Source: Pseudidiomarina mangrovi
GTDB taxonomy: Bacteria > Pseudomonadota > Gammaproteobacteria > Enterobacterales > Alteromonadaceae
Reading direction: 5' to 3'
NCBI RefSeq assembly: GCF_003999375.1
Contig: NZ_RJLC01000005.1
Span: 186,001 to 250,000 of the forward strand
Length of the DNA stretch: 64,000 bases
Below are positions 42,186 to 53,654 of the stretch, piece by piece. The notes under the pieces were generated by a model. That model was not told where the DNA came from and searched no databases. It saw nothing but the letters and a program-made list of their open reading frames with translations. Numbering within the stretch: the stretch's first letter is position 1; the number at the start of each line of letters is the position of its first letter. A program made the position numbers and the translations under genes.

Positions 42186-43244
42186 ATGGCATTTCGACAA
42201 CTGATTAACCCGATTTCTTTGTTTGTAGCTGCGCTTGCGGCTACCGCTGTGTATTTAACTTGGTTCGCTGATAATGGCCCACAGGCCGATGAGCGGCCGC
42301 AGCAAGCGGTTCCGGTACGCGTACAAACGTTGCAAATCAGTGAGTTTCGCGATGTCATTGAAGCCCTTGGTACAGCCCGTGCTAACGAATCCATCATTGT
42401 TACTGCGCAAGTCCAAGATATTGTCACCCAGGTTCATTTTGATGACGGTGACGTGGTTGAAGCCGGTCAGTTGCTGGTAGAAATGGATGCCCGTGAAGAG
42501 ACTGCACGGGTGCAGGAGCTAAAGTTTCGCTTAGCCGAAGCCAACCGTCAGTATCAACGCTTATTAGACTTAAATCGGCAAAATGCGGCCTCTCAGCAGC
42601 AGCTTGAAAGCCAAGATGTGGCAGTGAAAGAAATCATTGCCGAGCTTGAAGTGGCGGAAACGCAATTAGCGCAAAAACGTATTAGCGCGCCCTTTGGTGG
42701 TCGTCTTGGCGTACGCCAGATCAGTAACGGCTCGCTAGTAAGCCCCGGCGCACAAATCACCACCCTCGATGATATCAGCCCGATCAAACTCGACTTTAAC
42801 GTGCCAGAATTGTTCTTCGCCAGCCTGCAAGTTGGCCAGCAAGTATCAGCGCGCAGTGATGCCTACCCAGGTGAGGAGTTCACCGGAGTGATTCGCAGTA
42901 TCGATTCGCGCGTTGACCCGTTAACTCGCGCTATTCTGGTTCGCGCTGAATTACCCAACGACGCACTCAAGCTGCGGCCGGGTATGCTGTTGCGGGTTAA
43001 TTTACTGCGTAGTGTTGACCAAACGCTGGTGCTGCCCGAGCGCTCTATCGTACCGATTCAAGACCGCCACTATGTGTATGTGTTGCGCGATGACAACACC
43101 GTCAAGCAGCAGCAAATTACTATTGGCCGCCGCAAGCCAGGTATCGTTGAAGTGATTGATGGTTTGCAGCCGGGTACACGTGTCGTCACCGAGGGTATTG
43201 TTCGCTTACGTGATGGCGTTGCTGTCAGCATCATGGAGAATTAA
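42186..43244 (+). CDS. RND efflux periplasmic adaptor (membrane fusion protein)
   Basis: 352 aa. An uncleaved N-terminal helix (residues 8-25) anchors it. A lipoyl half-motif (VHFDDGDVVEAGQLLVEMDA), a hairpin coiled coil (residues 105-150), the second half (RISAPFGGRLGVRQISNGS) and a beta-barrel (QVSARSDAYPGEEFTGVIRS) follow. GAGGG precedes the ATG. The pump gene starts 3 nt downstream. No TolC-type gene is in the window. Confidence 0.92.
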   Translation: MAFRQLINPISLFVAALAATAVYLTWFADNGPQADERPQQAVPVRVQTLQISEFRDVIEALGTARANESIIVTAQVQDIVTQVHFDDGDVVEAGQLLVEMDAREETARVQELKFRLAEANRQYQRLLDLNRQNAASQQQLESQDVAVKEIIAELEVAETQLAQKRISAPFGGRLGVRQISNGSLVSPGAQITTLDDISPIKLDFNVPELFFASLQVGQQVSARSDAYPGEEFTGVIRSIDSRVDPLTRAILVRAELPNDALKLRPGMLLRVNLLRSVDQTLVLPERSIVPIQDRHYVYVLRDDNTVKQQQITIGRRKPGIVEVIDGLQPGTRVVTEGIVRLRDGVAVSIMEN

Positions 43245-43247
43245 GCC

Positions 43248-46200
43248 ATGTTACTCTCAGATGTATCGGTAAAACGCCCGGTTTTTGCCTCGGTCATCAA
43301 CATTTTGTTGATAGTGTTCGGTATTGTCTGCTTCACCATGTTGCCGCTGCGCGAATACCCCGATATTGACCCACCTGTAGTTTCTATCGATACCTCTTAT
43401 CGGGGCGCATCGGCGGAAATCGTCGAAACTCAGATCACGCAAATTATTGAAGATCGAATTAGTGGTATCGAGGGCATTAAAAACATCAACTCGACCAGCC
43501 GCAATGGGCGCTCACGTATCAGTATTGAATTTACGCTAAACCGTGACATCGATGCAGCCGCCAATGATGTGCGTGACCGTGTGTCGCGTGTCATTGATAG
43601 TTTACCCGAGCAAGTTGAACCACCCGAAGTGTCCAAAGCGGACACCGACGATAATCCAATCGTTTGGTATAACCTGCGCAGCGATACCATGACCACGCTG
43701 GAGTTGAGCGATTACGCCAATCGCTATGTGGTAGATCGGCTATCAGTAGTCGACGGCGTTGCCCGCATTCAGATTGGTGGCGAGCGTAAGTATGCTATGC
43801 GCTTGTGGCTCGACCGCGACGCTATGGCAGCGCGAAATATTACCGTCGCCGATATCGAGAACCGTTTACGCGCCGAGAACGTCGAACTGCCAGCCGGTGA
43901 AGTAGAATCGATTGACCGTGAATTTAGTGTGCGTGTGGCACGCTCTTATCTGTCAGACGAAGACTTCAAACGCTTGGTGATCCGTCGTGGTGAGAGTGGC
44001 CAGTTAGTGCGCTTAGGCGAAGTGGCTCGGGTACAACTCGATTCAGAAGACGACAAGAGTGAATTCCGCGGTAACGGCATCAACATGATTGGCGTTGGCA
44101 TCGTCAAGCAATCCAAAGCCAACACCCTCGATGTGGTGCAAAACGTCAAACGCGAAGTGGCCCGCATTGCTGAAAGCTTGCCAGAGAGCATGATCATCGT
44201 CGAGAGTTACGACTCCTCGATTTTCATCAAAGGCTCCATTGATGAAGTGTATAACACCCTGGGCATCGCCATGGGCCTGGTGGTGGTGGTGATCTACCTG
44301 TTCCTCGGCAACGTTCGAGCTACTTTGATACCAGCGCTGACAGTACCGGTTGCCATTATTGCTTCGTACATTGCCTTGTTCGCTATGGGTTTCTCCATCA
44401 ACTTGCTGACGCTGCTGGCACTGGTGCTGGCCATCGGTTTGGTGGTGGATGACTCGATAGTGGTATTAGAGAATATTTATCGCCGTATCGAAATGGGTGA
44501 ACCGCCGCTGCTGGCAGCCTATCGCGGAGCCCGCGAAGTTGGTTTTGCGGTTATTGCGACCACCTTGGTACTGATTGCCGTGTTTGTGCCGTTGGCCTTC
44601 TTGGACGGCAACATCGGCCAGTTGTTTACTGAATTTGCCTTGGCCATAGCGGCTGCTGTGGCGTTCTCCAGCGTTGCGGCGTTGACCCTAACGCCGATGC
44701 TGAGCTCTAAATTGCTGCGCAAAAATGAGAACCGCAGTATTGTTGGGCGCACCGCAGACCGGGTATTTAACTGGGTTGAGAGCGGTTACGTACGGGTGCT
44801 CCAACGCACTCTACGCTATCCGGTGATGGCCGCAGCATTGGTTATTCTAGCGGCCATTGTGTCCTACCATTTACTGAAAGCGGTACCGCAAGAGTTTGTG
44901 CCACCCGAAGACCGTGGCACGTTCTTTGTGCAAGTGCGCAGCTCTGAAGGTGCGAGCTTTGAATCAAATGCCGCTTATATGCGCCAGATCGAAGCTATTT
45001 TGATGAAGTACCTCGATCAAGGCGATATTGACCGGCTGTTGATCCGCACTCCTGGCTGGGGGAATTCAGCCGGTGTTGCCATTGTTGGTTCCATTCCGTT
45101 TGAACAACGCGATTGGTCGACCTTTACCCTGATGGAACAGGTGCAAAAAGAACTGGCGCAGGTGTCTGGCGTGCGCGCTTTTGGCTTTATGCGCAGCGGT
45201 ATTAGTGGCGGTGGCGGCCGCCCAGTGCAGTTTGTACTGCAAGGCAATACCTATGAGCAACTGGCTGCCTACCGTGACATTCTGCTGGATGAAGCGAGTA
45301 AAAACCCCAATCTACTTGAGCTCGATAGCGATTACAAAGAGACCTTACCGCAGTTGTTGATTCGTATTGATCAGGAGCGGGCTTCGGATCTTGGCGTATC
45401 GGTCGGTGATATTGGCCGTACCCTCGAGACCATGCTGGGGCAACGCCGTGCTACCACCTTTATTGATCGCGGTGAAGAATATGACGTGATCTTGGAAGGC
45501 GAGCGTTCGGATTATCGCAGCCCGACCGCTATCGACAACATTTATGTGCGCTCGAATGCCACCCAGTCGCTGATTCCGTTATCGAACTTGGTCACTATTG
45601 AAGAACAAGCAACGGCTGGCAACCTTAACCGCTATAACCGTATGCGCAGTATCACCATTGAGGCCAACTTAGCCGATGGTTATTCGCTGGGCGAAGCGCT
45701 GAGCTATCTTGAAAACATCGTTCGCGAAAAAATGCCCGATGATGTGTCTATCGCTTATAAAGGCGAGTCACAGCTTTACAAAGACAGTGGCAGCTCGGTT
45801 ATTTTCGTGTTTGTGCTGGCCCTGCTGATCGCCTACTTAGTGCTGGCGGCGCAGTTCGAGAGCTTCGTTCATCCATTTGTGATCATGCTGATGGTACCGT
45901 TAGCGATTCTTGGTGCCGTTGTTGGTTTGTATTTGACCGATTTGACACTGAATATTTATAGCCAGATTGGTATCGTCATGTTGATAGGCTTGGCCGCCAA
46001 GAATGGTATTTTGATTGTCGAGTTTTCGAATCAATTGCGCGATGCCGGCATGAGTTTTGACGAAGCCTTGGTGCGCGCCTCACAACAACGCTTACGGCCG
46101 ATTGTGATGACCGCATTTACCACTTTGATGAGTGCTGTACCGCTGATCTTGGGGAGTGGCCCAGGCGCTGAAAGCCGTATGGTCATTGGCGTGGTGATTT

Positions 46201-46349
46201 TCTCAGGGGTAGCGTTATCGGCCTTCTTGACGATATTTGTCATTCCATCGCTGTATTCGTTGCTGGCTCGCAACACCACCTCACCAATGAAGCTGAGTAA
46301 CGATATCAGTGCGTTGGAACAGCAATATCCAGATCGTCGCGCTGAGTGA
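43248..46349 (+). CDS. RND efflux transporter, HAE1-type permease
   Basis: 1033-aa inner-membrane drug/proton antiporter with twelve transmembrane segments and two large periplasmic loops. N-terminus VKRPVFASVINILLIVFG and helix 4 LALVLAIGLVVDDSIVVLEN (proton-relay Asp pair, about residues 395-410) are diagnostic of AcrB/MexF-like pumps. Substrate unknown. Stop codon and following bases form a 10-bp hairpin (46336-46359) that may end transcription before the convergent psd. Confidence 0.95.
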   Translation: MLLSDVSVKRPVFASVINILLIVFGIVCFTMLPLREYPDIDPPVVSIDTSYRGASAEIVETQITQIIEDRISGIEGIKNINSTSRNGRSRISIEFTLNRDIDAAANDVRDRVSRVIDSLPEQVEPPEVSKADTDDNPIVWYNLRSDTMTTLELSDYANRYVVDRLSVVDGVARIQIGGERKYAMRLWLDRDAMAARNITVADIENRLRAENVELPAGEVESIDREFSVRVARSYLSDEDFKRLVIRRGESGQLVRLGEVARVQLDSEDDKSEFRGNGINMIGVGIVKQSKANTLDVVQNVKREVARIAESLPESMIIVESYDSSIFIKGSIDEVYNTLGIAMGLVVVVIYLFLGNVRATLIPALTVPVAIIASYIALFAMGFSINLLTLLALVLAIGLVVDDSIVVLENIYRRIEMGEPPLLAAYRGAREVGFAVIATTLVLIAVFVPLAFLDGNIGQLFTEFALAIAAAVAFSSVAALTLTPMLSSKLLRKNENRSIVGRTADRVFNWVESGYVRVLQRTLRYPVMAAALVILAAIVSYHLLKAVPQEFVPPEDRGTFFVQVRSSEGASFESNAAYMRQIEAILMKYLDQGDIDRLLIRTPGWGNSAGVAIVGSIPFEQRDWSTFTLMEQVQKELAQVSGVRAFGFMRSGISGGGGRPVQFVLQGNTYEQLAAYRDILLDEASKNPNLLELDSDYKETLPQLLIRIDQERASDLGVSVGDIGRTLETMLGQRRATTFIDRGEEYDVILEGERSDYRSPTAIDNIYVRSNATQSLIPLSNLVTIEEQATAGNLNRYNRMRSITIEANLADGYSLGEALSYLENIVREKMPDDVSIAYKGESQLYKDSGSSVIFVFVLALLIAYLVLAAQFESFVHPFVIMLMVPLAILGAVVGLYLTDLTLNIYSQIGIVMLIGLAAKNGILIVEFSNQLRDAGMSFDEALVRASQQRLRPIVMTAFTTLMSAVPLILGSGPGAESRMVIGVVIFSGVALSAFLTIFVIPSLYSLLARNTTSPMKLSNDISALEQQYPDRRAE

Positions 46350-46362
46350 TCAGCGCGACTTT
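46336..46362 (+). terminator. Hairpin at the RND pump stop codon, candidate terminator
   Basis: GTCGCGCTGA (46336-46345) pairs perfectly with TCAGCGCGAC (46350-46359), four-base loop GTGA containing part of the stop codon, then TTTAAC. The T tract is short, so terminator strength is uncertain. Confidence 0.5.
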
Positions 46363-46371
46363 AACAATCAA

Positions 46372-47241
46372 TTAGCGGTCACGTTTACCAAGCACGGCGC
46401 CCATGCGGGTGACCGTGCCAGGTTCTAAGTCTTCAGCAAAATCAATCACATCTTCTGGGAACGCCATAATGATGGTTGAGCCGAGTTTAAAGTGGCCCAT
46501 CTCATCCCCTTTTTTCAGCGTAATGGCATTGTCGCCGCTGGCTGGATAGTCCCAGCTATGCACTTTGGCACCGCGCGGTGGCGTGACGGTGTCGGACCAC
46601 ACCGTGCCAATGCTGGCGACAATTGTTGCGCCCACCAGCACCATGGCAAATTTACCAAACTCGCCATCAAAGATAGCCACTACGCGCTCGTTACGAGCAA
46701 ACAAATTGGGCACGTTAGCGACGGTCAGCGGGTTCACCGAGTAGAGGTCGCCCGGCACATAAATCATCTTCCGTAGCACGCCATCACAAGGCATGTGAAT
46801 GCGGTGATAATCTTTCGGCGCTAAGTAAATAGTGGCAAAGTCACCGTTCTTAAACGGATGTGCATCACGCGGGTCGCCACCGAGTAATTCCACCAAGCTA
46901 TAGTCGTGCCCTTTGGCTTGAAAAACTCGACCGTCTTCGATGTCACCGAGTTGGCTCACGGCGCCGTCGACGGGGTGGGCAAATAGTTCCGGCTGATCGG
47001 CCAACAATGGCCGTAGCTCAGGCTTCAGATAGCGGGTAAAAAACTCATTAAAGGTTTTATAGGCGCGCGGGTCTTCATGCACCGCCTCGCTCATATCAAT
47101 CTTGTACTGCTTGATAAACCAACGAATAAACAGTTGGGTAAACCAGCCCGCCCGCGCGGCTGCAAAGCTTCCTACCAATCGCGACAACGCATGTTTTGGG
47201 GTGATATGCTGCGCTTGAATTTTTACCTTGTCCCAATTCAC
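46372..47241 (-). CDS. psd: Phosphatidylserine decarboxylase proenzyme
   Basis: 289 aa, makes phosphatidylethanolamine. The self-cleavage motif LGST in [11 protein letters not shown] is intact (the Ser becomes the pyruvoyl group), and [16 protein letters not shown] and [13 protein letters not shown] are conserved Psd segments. The start is GTG overlapping the rsgA stop (GTGA). The order rsgA-psd matches E. coli. Confidence 0.95.
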   Translation of the reverse strand: MNWDKVKIQAQHITPKHALSRLVGSFAAARAGWFTQLFIRWFIKQYKIDMSEAVHEDPRAYKTFNEFFTRYLKPELRPLLADQPELFAHPVDGAVSQLGDIEDGRVFQAKGHDYSLVELLGGDPRDAHPFKNGDFATIYLAPKDYHRIHMPCDGVLRKMIYVPGDLYSVNPLTVANVPNLFARNERVVAIFDGEFGKFAMVLVGATIVASIGTVWSDTVTPPRGAKVHSWDYPASGDNAITLKKGDEMGHFKLGSTIIMAFPEDVIDFAEDLEPGTVTRMGAVLGKRDR

Positions 47242-48296
47242 TCTTTTTTACCTCTAGCGGAAACACGAGATGGCCGTTGGCTCACCATTGATTCAATAAT
47301 TTTGTGGAAATTGTACAGTCGAAGTGGGTGCAGCGCACCATTTTCTGCTGCTTCGCGCAATGCACAGCCGGGGTCATCCAAATGTTTGCAATCACGAAAC
47401 TTGCAACCCCCTAGAAACCCGCGAAAATCACGATAGCACCAGGCAACGCGTTCAGGATCTAAATGCCACAACGCAAACTCTCGAATACCGGGCGAATCGA
47501 TGAGCACGCCGCCTTGCGGTAATACATAGCGGGTGGCAACCGTGGTGGTGTGTTGGCCCAGCCCCGAGTTATCGGAAATAGCACCAACACCGGCATCTAC
47601 CTCGGGTAACAGCACATTGACCAGCGATGATTTGCCAACACCCGATTGACCGACCACGATGGATACATGACCCGCCAAAAACTGATGCAGGTCATCCATG
47701 CCTTCGGTTTCTTTGGCACTGACTCGTAGCACTTGATAGCCAATGGCTTGGTACATCGCCAGCGCTTGTTCAATGGTGTCGCGCTCGTCGGTACTTAGCT
47801 GCTGCAGCAAGTCGGCTTTATTCAGCACGATCACCGGTGTGACTTCAATATCTTCACACGCGACCAAATAACGGTCGATAATTTGACTTGAAAAGGCCGG
47901 TAGTACACTCGAAATAATCAGAATTTGATCAACGTTGGCAGCCACTGGTTTCAGGCCATCGTAATAATCTGGTCGACTGAGCAACGAGCGCCGCGGTTGC
48001 ACCGCTTCAATAATGCCACCGACATCATCATTGGCCTGCGCATCGATAGGGCGCCATACCACGTCATCGCCGCACACTAACGACTCGACGCCGCGGCGAA
48101 TATGGCAGCGGACTGGCTGATCAGTGCTATCGGCAATAATCGCCTGTTGACCGAAGCGGCTGATCACCACACCGCTGGTACTGATGCCGAGCGGCCCACT
48201 GGGTTCACTTTGCAGTTGCTCGGCTTGCTCCAAGCGCTTGCTTTGGTTAGCACGGACACGGCGCAATTGGCCTTTGTTTAACTTTCGCTTACTCAC
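47238..48296 (-). CDS. rsgA: Ribosome small-subunit GTPase RsgA
   Basis: 352-aa circularly permuted GTPase for late 30S maturation. OB-fold N-terminus, G4 NKAD, G1 [12 protein letters not shown] (about residues 212-223) and G3 [10 protein letters not shown] are in permuted order. The C-terminal zinc knuckle is [14 protein letters not shown]. The basic N-terminus ([19 protein letters not shown]) is typical. GTG start. Divergent from orn. Confidence 0.95.
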   Translation of the reverse strand: MSKRKLNKGQLRRVRANQSKRLEQAEQLQSEPSGPLGISTSGVVISRFGQQAIIADSTDQPVRCHIRRGVESLVCGDDVVWRPIDAQANDDVGGIIEAVQPRRSLLSRPDYYDGLKPVAANVDQILIISSVLPAFSSQIIDRYLVACEDIEVTPVIVLNKADLLQQLSTDERDTIEQALAMYQAIGYQVLRVSAKETEGMDDLHQFLAGHVSIVVGQSGVGKSSLVNVLLPEVDAGVGAISDNSGLGQHTTTVATRYVLPQGGVLIDSPGIREFALWHLDPERVAWCYRDFRGFLGGCKFRDCKHLDDPGCALREAAENGALHPLRLYNFHKIIESMVSQRPSRVSARGKKE

Positions 48297-48427
48297 GCGG
48301 GGTTTAAATCCTCGGCTGGGTTATCAACGCAGCTGTCATCAAATCAACAAAAATACTGGCATTCATCATACCTTAATGCGCACAATAGCGCCTGGACTTA
48401 ATTGTAACTGATAATAGGACAGATGTT

Positions 48428-48985
48428 ATGGCAACTGCGAGCGCTGATCGCCTAGTGTGGATTGATTTGGAGATGACTGGTCTTGATCCAGAAGTAGACC
48501 GAATTATTGAAATTGCCACCATAGTGACCGATCAACAGCTGACTATTATTGCCGAGGGCCCAACGCTAGCAATACATCAAAGCGCTGAGCAATTGGCGTT
48601 AATGGATGACTGGAATGTCCGTACTCACACTGGCTCTGGTTTGTTGACTCGGGTACAGCAAAGCAGCATTGACGAAGCGGAAGCCGAAGCGCAAACCCTA
48701 GCGTTTTTAGCGCAGTACGTCGAGCCTGGCAGCTCGCCCTTGTGTGGCAACAGTATTGGCCAAGATCGCCGCTTTCTGGTGCCTTACATGCCCAAGCTCG
48801 AGGCCTTCATGCATTATCGCAACCTCGATGTCAGTACCGTCAAGCAGCTTGCTAAATACTGGGCACCCGAAGTGGCAGCGGGGTTGAAAAAGCAGGGTGC
48901 GCATACTGCACTGGCGGATATTCGTGAATCGATTGAAGAGTTGCGCTATTATCGTGAGCACTTTTTCAGCATTCGCACCGAATAA
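48428..48985 (+). CDS. orn: Oligoribonuclease
   Basis: 185-aa DEDDh 3'-5' exoribonuclease that degrades 2-5 nt RNAs. Exo [21 protein letters not shown], Exo [18 protein letters not shown] and Exo [17 protein letters not shown] are all present. AGGA precedes the ATG. Adjacent to rsgA-psd and tRNA-Gly as in enterobacteria. Confidence 0.96.
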   Translation: MATASADRLVWIDLEMTGLDPEVDRIIEIATIVTDQQLTIIAEGPTLAIHQSAEQLALMDDWNVRTHTGSGLLTRVQQSSIDEAEAEAQTLAFLAQYVEPGSSPLCGNSIGQDRRFLVPYMPKLEAFMHYRNLDVSTVKQLAKYWAPEVAAGLKKQGAHTALADIRESIEELRYYREHFFSIRTE

Positions 48986-48998
48986 ACGAAAAAACCAC

Positions 48999-49026
48999 TT
49001 GCAACGCGCTATGAATTCAGTAAAAT
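48999..49026 (+). promoter_or_regulatory. Sigma-70 promoter for tRNA-Gly
   Basis: TTGCAA (48999-49004), a 16-nt spacer and TAAAAT (49021-49026) precede a GC-rich discriminator (TCCGCTCCG), the composition usual for stringently controlled stable-RNA promoters. The tRNA starts 44 nt further on. Confidence 0.6.
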
Positions 49027-49070
49027 TCCGCTCCGTTGCAGCACAGCGTGCCAGCAGCAAGTAAGACCCC

Positions 49071-49145
49071 GCGGGAATAGCTCAGTGGTAGAGCACAACC
49101 TTGCCAAGGTTGGGGTCGCGAGTTCGAATCTCGTTTCCCGCTCCA
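49071..49145 (+). tRNA. tRNA-Gly (GCC anticodon)
   Basis: A full cloverleaf can be drawn: acceptor GCGGGAA/TTCCCGC, D arm GCTC/GAGC, anticodon stem CAACC/GGTTG with loop TTGCCAA (anticodon GCC), T arm GCGAG/CTCGT with TTCGAAT loop. CCA is encoded. One copy here, whereas E. coli has three after orn. Confidence 0.97.
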
Positions 49146-49151
49146 AATTCC

Positions 49152-49184
49152 GAAAAGCCGTTCTCAGCGAGAACGGCTTTTTTC
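49152..49184 (+). terminator. Rho-independent terminator of tRNA-Gly
   Basis: AAAAGCCGTTCTC pairs with GAGAACGGCTTTT around a tiny loop, followed by further T. It lies 7 nt after the CCA end of the tRNA. Confidence 0.88.
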
Positions 49185-49308
49185 GTTTTCCATGCGTTAA
49201 ATCAATTTATCTAGACTCTTTTGATTCAAAAAACCTATCAGCTTGTTCGACAAAACTGACTTTTATCTGTCACAGATGCTGGCTATAGTCTATGGTGTCC
49301 TATATTAC

Positions 49309-51518
<2,210 letters not shown>

Positions 51519-51549
51519 TCACTGCTGGCAAAAGCCACTTAAAAAAATC

Positions 51550-51578
51550 AAAGGGCGCTCAGTGAGCGCCCTTTCTTT
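51550..51578. terminator. Bidirectional terminator between katG and the SDF symporter
   Basis: AAAGGGCGCTC / GAGCGCCCTTT, 11-bp perfect stem with loop AGT, flanked by A-rich and T-rich tracts. It lies 31 nt after katG and 18 nt from the convergent symporter stop. Confidence 0.85.
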
Positions 51579-51592
51579 ATGGCCGCCGCAGG

Positions 51593-52735
51593 CTATTTAC
51601 GGCTGCTATCGACTAAAATTGCGATAGCACCATCACCGGTCACGTTACAGGCCGTACCAAAGCTGTCTTGGGCCATATACAAGGCAATCATCAAGGCAAT
51701 CGCAGTTTCGCCGAAGCCCAGCATCGAACCCAGCAGACCGACCGCCGACATCACCGCACCACCCGGCACACCCGGTGCTGCCAACATCACCACACCGAGG
51801 GTCAAAATAAACGGCAGCATGGTCAGAAACGATGGAATCTCTAAGGCATTGTGCAACACCATGACCGCCACAGCACAGCTGACAATCGTGATGGTTGAGC
51901 CGGCTAAGTGAATGGTTGCGCACAATGGCACCGTGAAGTTGGCAACGTCTTCGTTGACCTTGTTGTCTTTCACCGCTTTCAGAGTGACTGGAATAGTTGC
52001 CGCGCTGGACATAGTGCCTAGTGCGGTAAAGTAGGCTGGCAACATGTTGCGCAGCAACGCAAAGGGTAATTGCCCACTCTTCATACCGGCCAAGAAGAAC
52101 ATGCTGGTGAGGTAGATCCAGTGTAAGACCACCGCCAACGCTAACACGATGCCGAAGGTTTTTAAGGTGTTAAATACGGTACCGGCCACCGCCATTTCAG
52201 CAAATACCCCAGCAATATAAACCGGCAGCAGTGGAATAATCACTTTACTGAGCAAGCGCTCAATAACATCGCGGCCTTGGTCAGAAATTTGCTGTAATTG
52301 GGTGGCGCCGGTAGCGGCGATACCCAAACCAAAAATAAAGGCTAATACCAGTGCTGACATGACACTAATCACCGGTGGTACGTTCATGGTGATAAATGGT
52401 TCAAGCACTGTAGCGCTGGCGCTGCTCATGGTTTGCCCAGCGGTGGTCAACCACGGCACCACAATACTGGCGGCAAAGAATGCCACGATACCGGCAACAA
52501 TCGTTGATAAGTAGGCAATGCCTACCGTCTTACTGAGCAAGGAGCCGGAGTTCTTGGGTAAATTGGCGATACCGCTGGTGATAAAGAACAGAATGAGTAA
52601 CGGCACGGTAAAGAACAGCAACTGGCCGAATAAGCCTTTAAAAGTAAGTAGCAGTTGGCTAACCCAAGTTGGTAAATATAAGCCAATAAGAATACCGGCA
52701 ATAATACCGGCAATGAGTTTGGCAATTAATTTCAT
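51593..52735 (-). CDS. Dicarboxylate/amino acid:cation symporter (SDF) family protein, atypical
   Basis: 380 aa with eight or more membrane segments and two hairpins. HP1 shows SSAATIPVT, a match to the family SSAAT motif. The helix-7 sodium motif NMDGT is replaced by HLAGS (in PLCATIHLAGSTI). In helix 8 the acidic-substrate Arg is Gly (DSFGTACNVTGD), while the sodium-site Asp of NVTGD is kept. It should still be a transporter of this fold, but probably not for glutamate or aspartate. Convergent with katG. Confidence 0.82.
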   Translation of the reverse strand: MKLIAKLIAGIIAGILIGLYLPTWVSQLLLTFKGLFGQLLFFTVPLLILFFITSGIANLPKNSGSLLSKTVGIAYLSTIVAGIVAFFAASIVVPWLTTAGQTMSSASATVLEPFITMNVPPVISVMSALVLAFIFGLGIAATGATQLQQISDQGRDVIERLLSKVIIPLLPVYIAGVFAEMAVAGTVFNTLKTFGIVLALAVVLHWIYLTSMFFLAGMKSGQLPFALLRNMLPAYFTALGTMSSAATIPVTLKAVKDNKVNEDVANFTVPLCATIHLAGSTITIVSCAVAVMVLHNALEIPSFLTMLPFILTLGVVMLAAPGVPGGAVMSAVGLLGSMLGFGETAIALMIALYMAQDSFGTACNVTGDGAIAILVDSSRK

Positions 52736-52810
52736 AGCGTGGTTCTCGTTGTTGTTATGGTTTAGCCGATTATAGGCACATTAAAGCCAGAATACAGGTC
52801 TGATTGGTTG

Positions 52811-53197
52811 TCACTGATCGCGAATTAGCACGAACAGACCACGATAATGAAGCGGTTGATATTCTAACTTGCCGGTTTGCGGGTTCAAGGTAATCACCAT
52901 GAATTCATTGCCGTGAGCAATATGCTCACTCGACAGCAACTGATAGTCACTCGTTAATAACCGTTCACGGGGATAGCGTTTGAGCTCGTTGGCCGTTGCT
53001 AAACGCCAGTTCAACTGATCCGCAACGGCTTGTTCAAGGGCGAATTGCTGTGCGCTGCGCTGATCCATTAATACTGGATCGCCGCTACATTGTGTTGCCA
53101 CTAGCTGCTGACCATAGGGGCAGTCAAGCCATTGTGGGGCGGGGTCACCGAGGTGATCAAATTGGCTCACTACCAGCATGATTACAGCAACAATCAC
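52811..53197 (-). CDS. Hypothetical small exported protein with a WRLxTxxEL motif
   Basis: 128 aa from GTG 53197. AAGGAG of its ribosome site overlaps the end of the DUF423 gene, and only 1 nt separates the stop and start, so it is coupled to it. A short hydrophobic N-terminus (MIVAVIMLVVSQF) is a likely signal or anchor. Two Cys (LDCPYGQQLVATQC) could pair. LNWRLATANELKRY resembles the WRLPTxxEL of DUF1566/Lcl-type domains. Function unknown. Confidence 0.6.
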   Translation of the reverse strand: MIVAVIMLVVSQFDHLGDPAPQWLDCPYGQQLVATQCSGDPVLMDQRSAQQFALEQAVADQLNWRLATANELKRYPRERLLTSDYQLLSSEHIAHGNEFMVITLNPQTGKLEYQPLHYRGLFVLIRDQ

Positions 53198-53198
53198 C

Positions 53199-53570
53199 TT
53201 AGCGCTCCTTGAGCATGGCCCAGAAAATCCATAGCCAGCCAATGATAAAGCAGGCGCCCCCCACTGGGGTTACTGGCCCTAGCCAGTTCCAGCCGGTTAA
53301 CGCCATGACATAGAGGCTGCCAGAAAATAGGATAATCCCCGCTAACAATAACCAGCCACCTGTGCGCAATCCTCCGGACCGTGGAAAAGGGATTTGCAAT
53401 CCGGCGACCAGCAATAGCCCAAGGGCATGATAAATTTGGTATTGCACGGCGATTTGATACACCGTCAGTTGCTCAGCGGTTAATATCGCCTTCAAACTGT
53501 GTGCCCCAAATGCGCCCAGAATTACCCCAAGTGCCATATTGATTGCACCGAGCATTGCGAATAATTTCAT
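53199..53570 (-). CDS. DUF423 membrane protein (YgdD-like)
   Basis: 123 aa with four transmembrane helices. ALGVILGAFGAHSLKAIL at the N-terminus and GPVTPVGGACFIIGWLWIFW at the C-terminus are the DUF423 signatures. Function unknown. The following small gene begins directly after its stop. Confidence 0.88.
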   Translation of the reverse strand: MKLFAMLGAINMALGVILGAFGAHSLKAILTAEQLTVYQIAVQYQIYHALGLLLVAGLQIPFPRSGGLRTGGWLLLAGIILFSGSLYVMALTGWNWLGPVTPVGGACFIIGWLWIFWAMLKER

Positions 53571-53654
53571 CGTTGTGCCATTTATGGTTAAGTAGTAGCT
53601 GGTGCAGTTAGCATAGCTGAGCAGGCACTGCCACGTCCAACATCAGGAGCAATT

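Noticed and set aside
49260-49308. OxyR-like ATAG/CTAT elements before katG
   Set aside because: ATAG and CTAT tetramers occur but not in the required ATAG-N7-CTAT-N7 arrangement, so I could not support an OxyR site.
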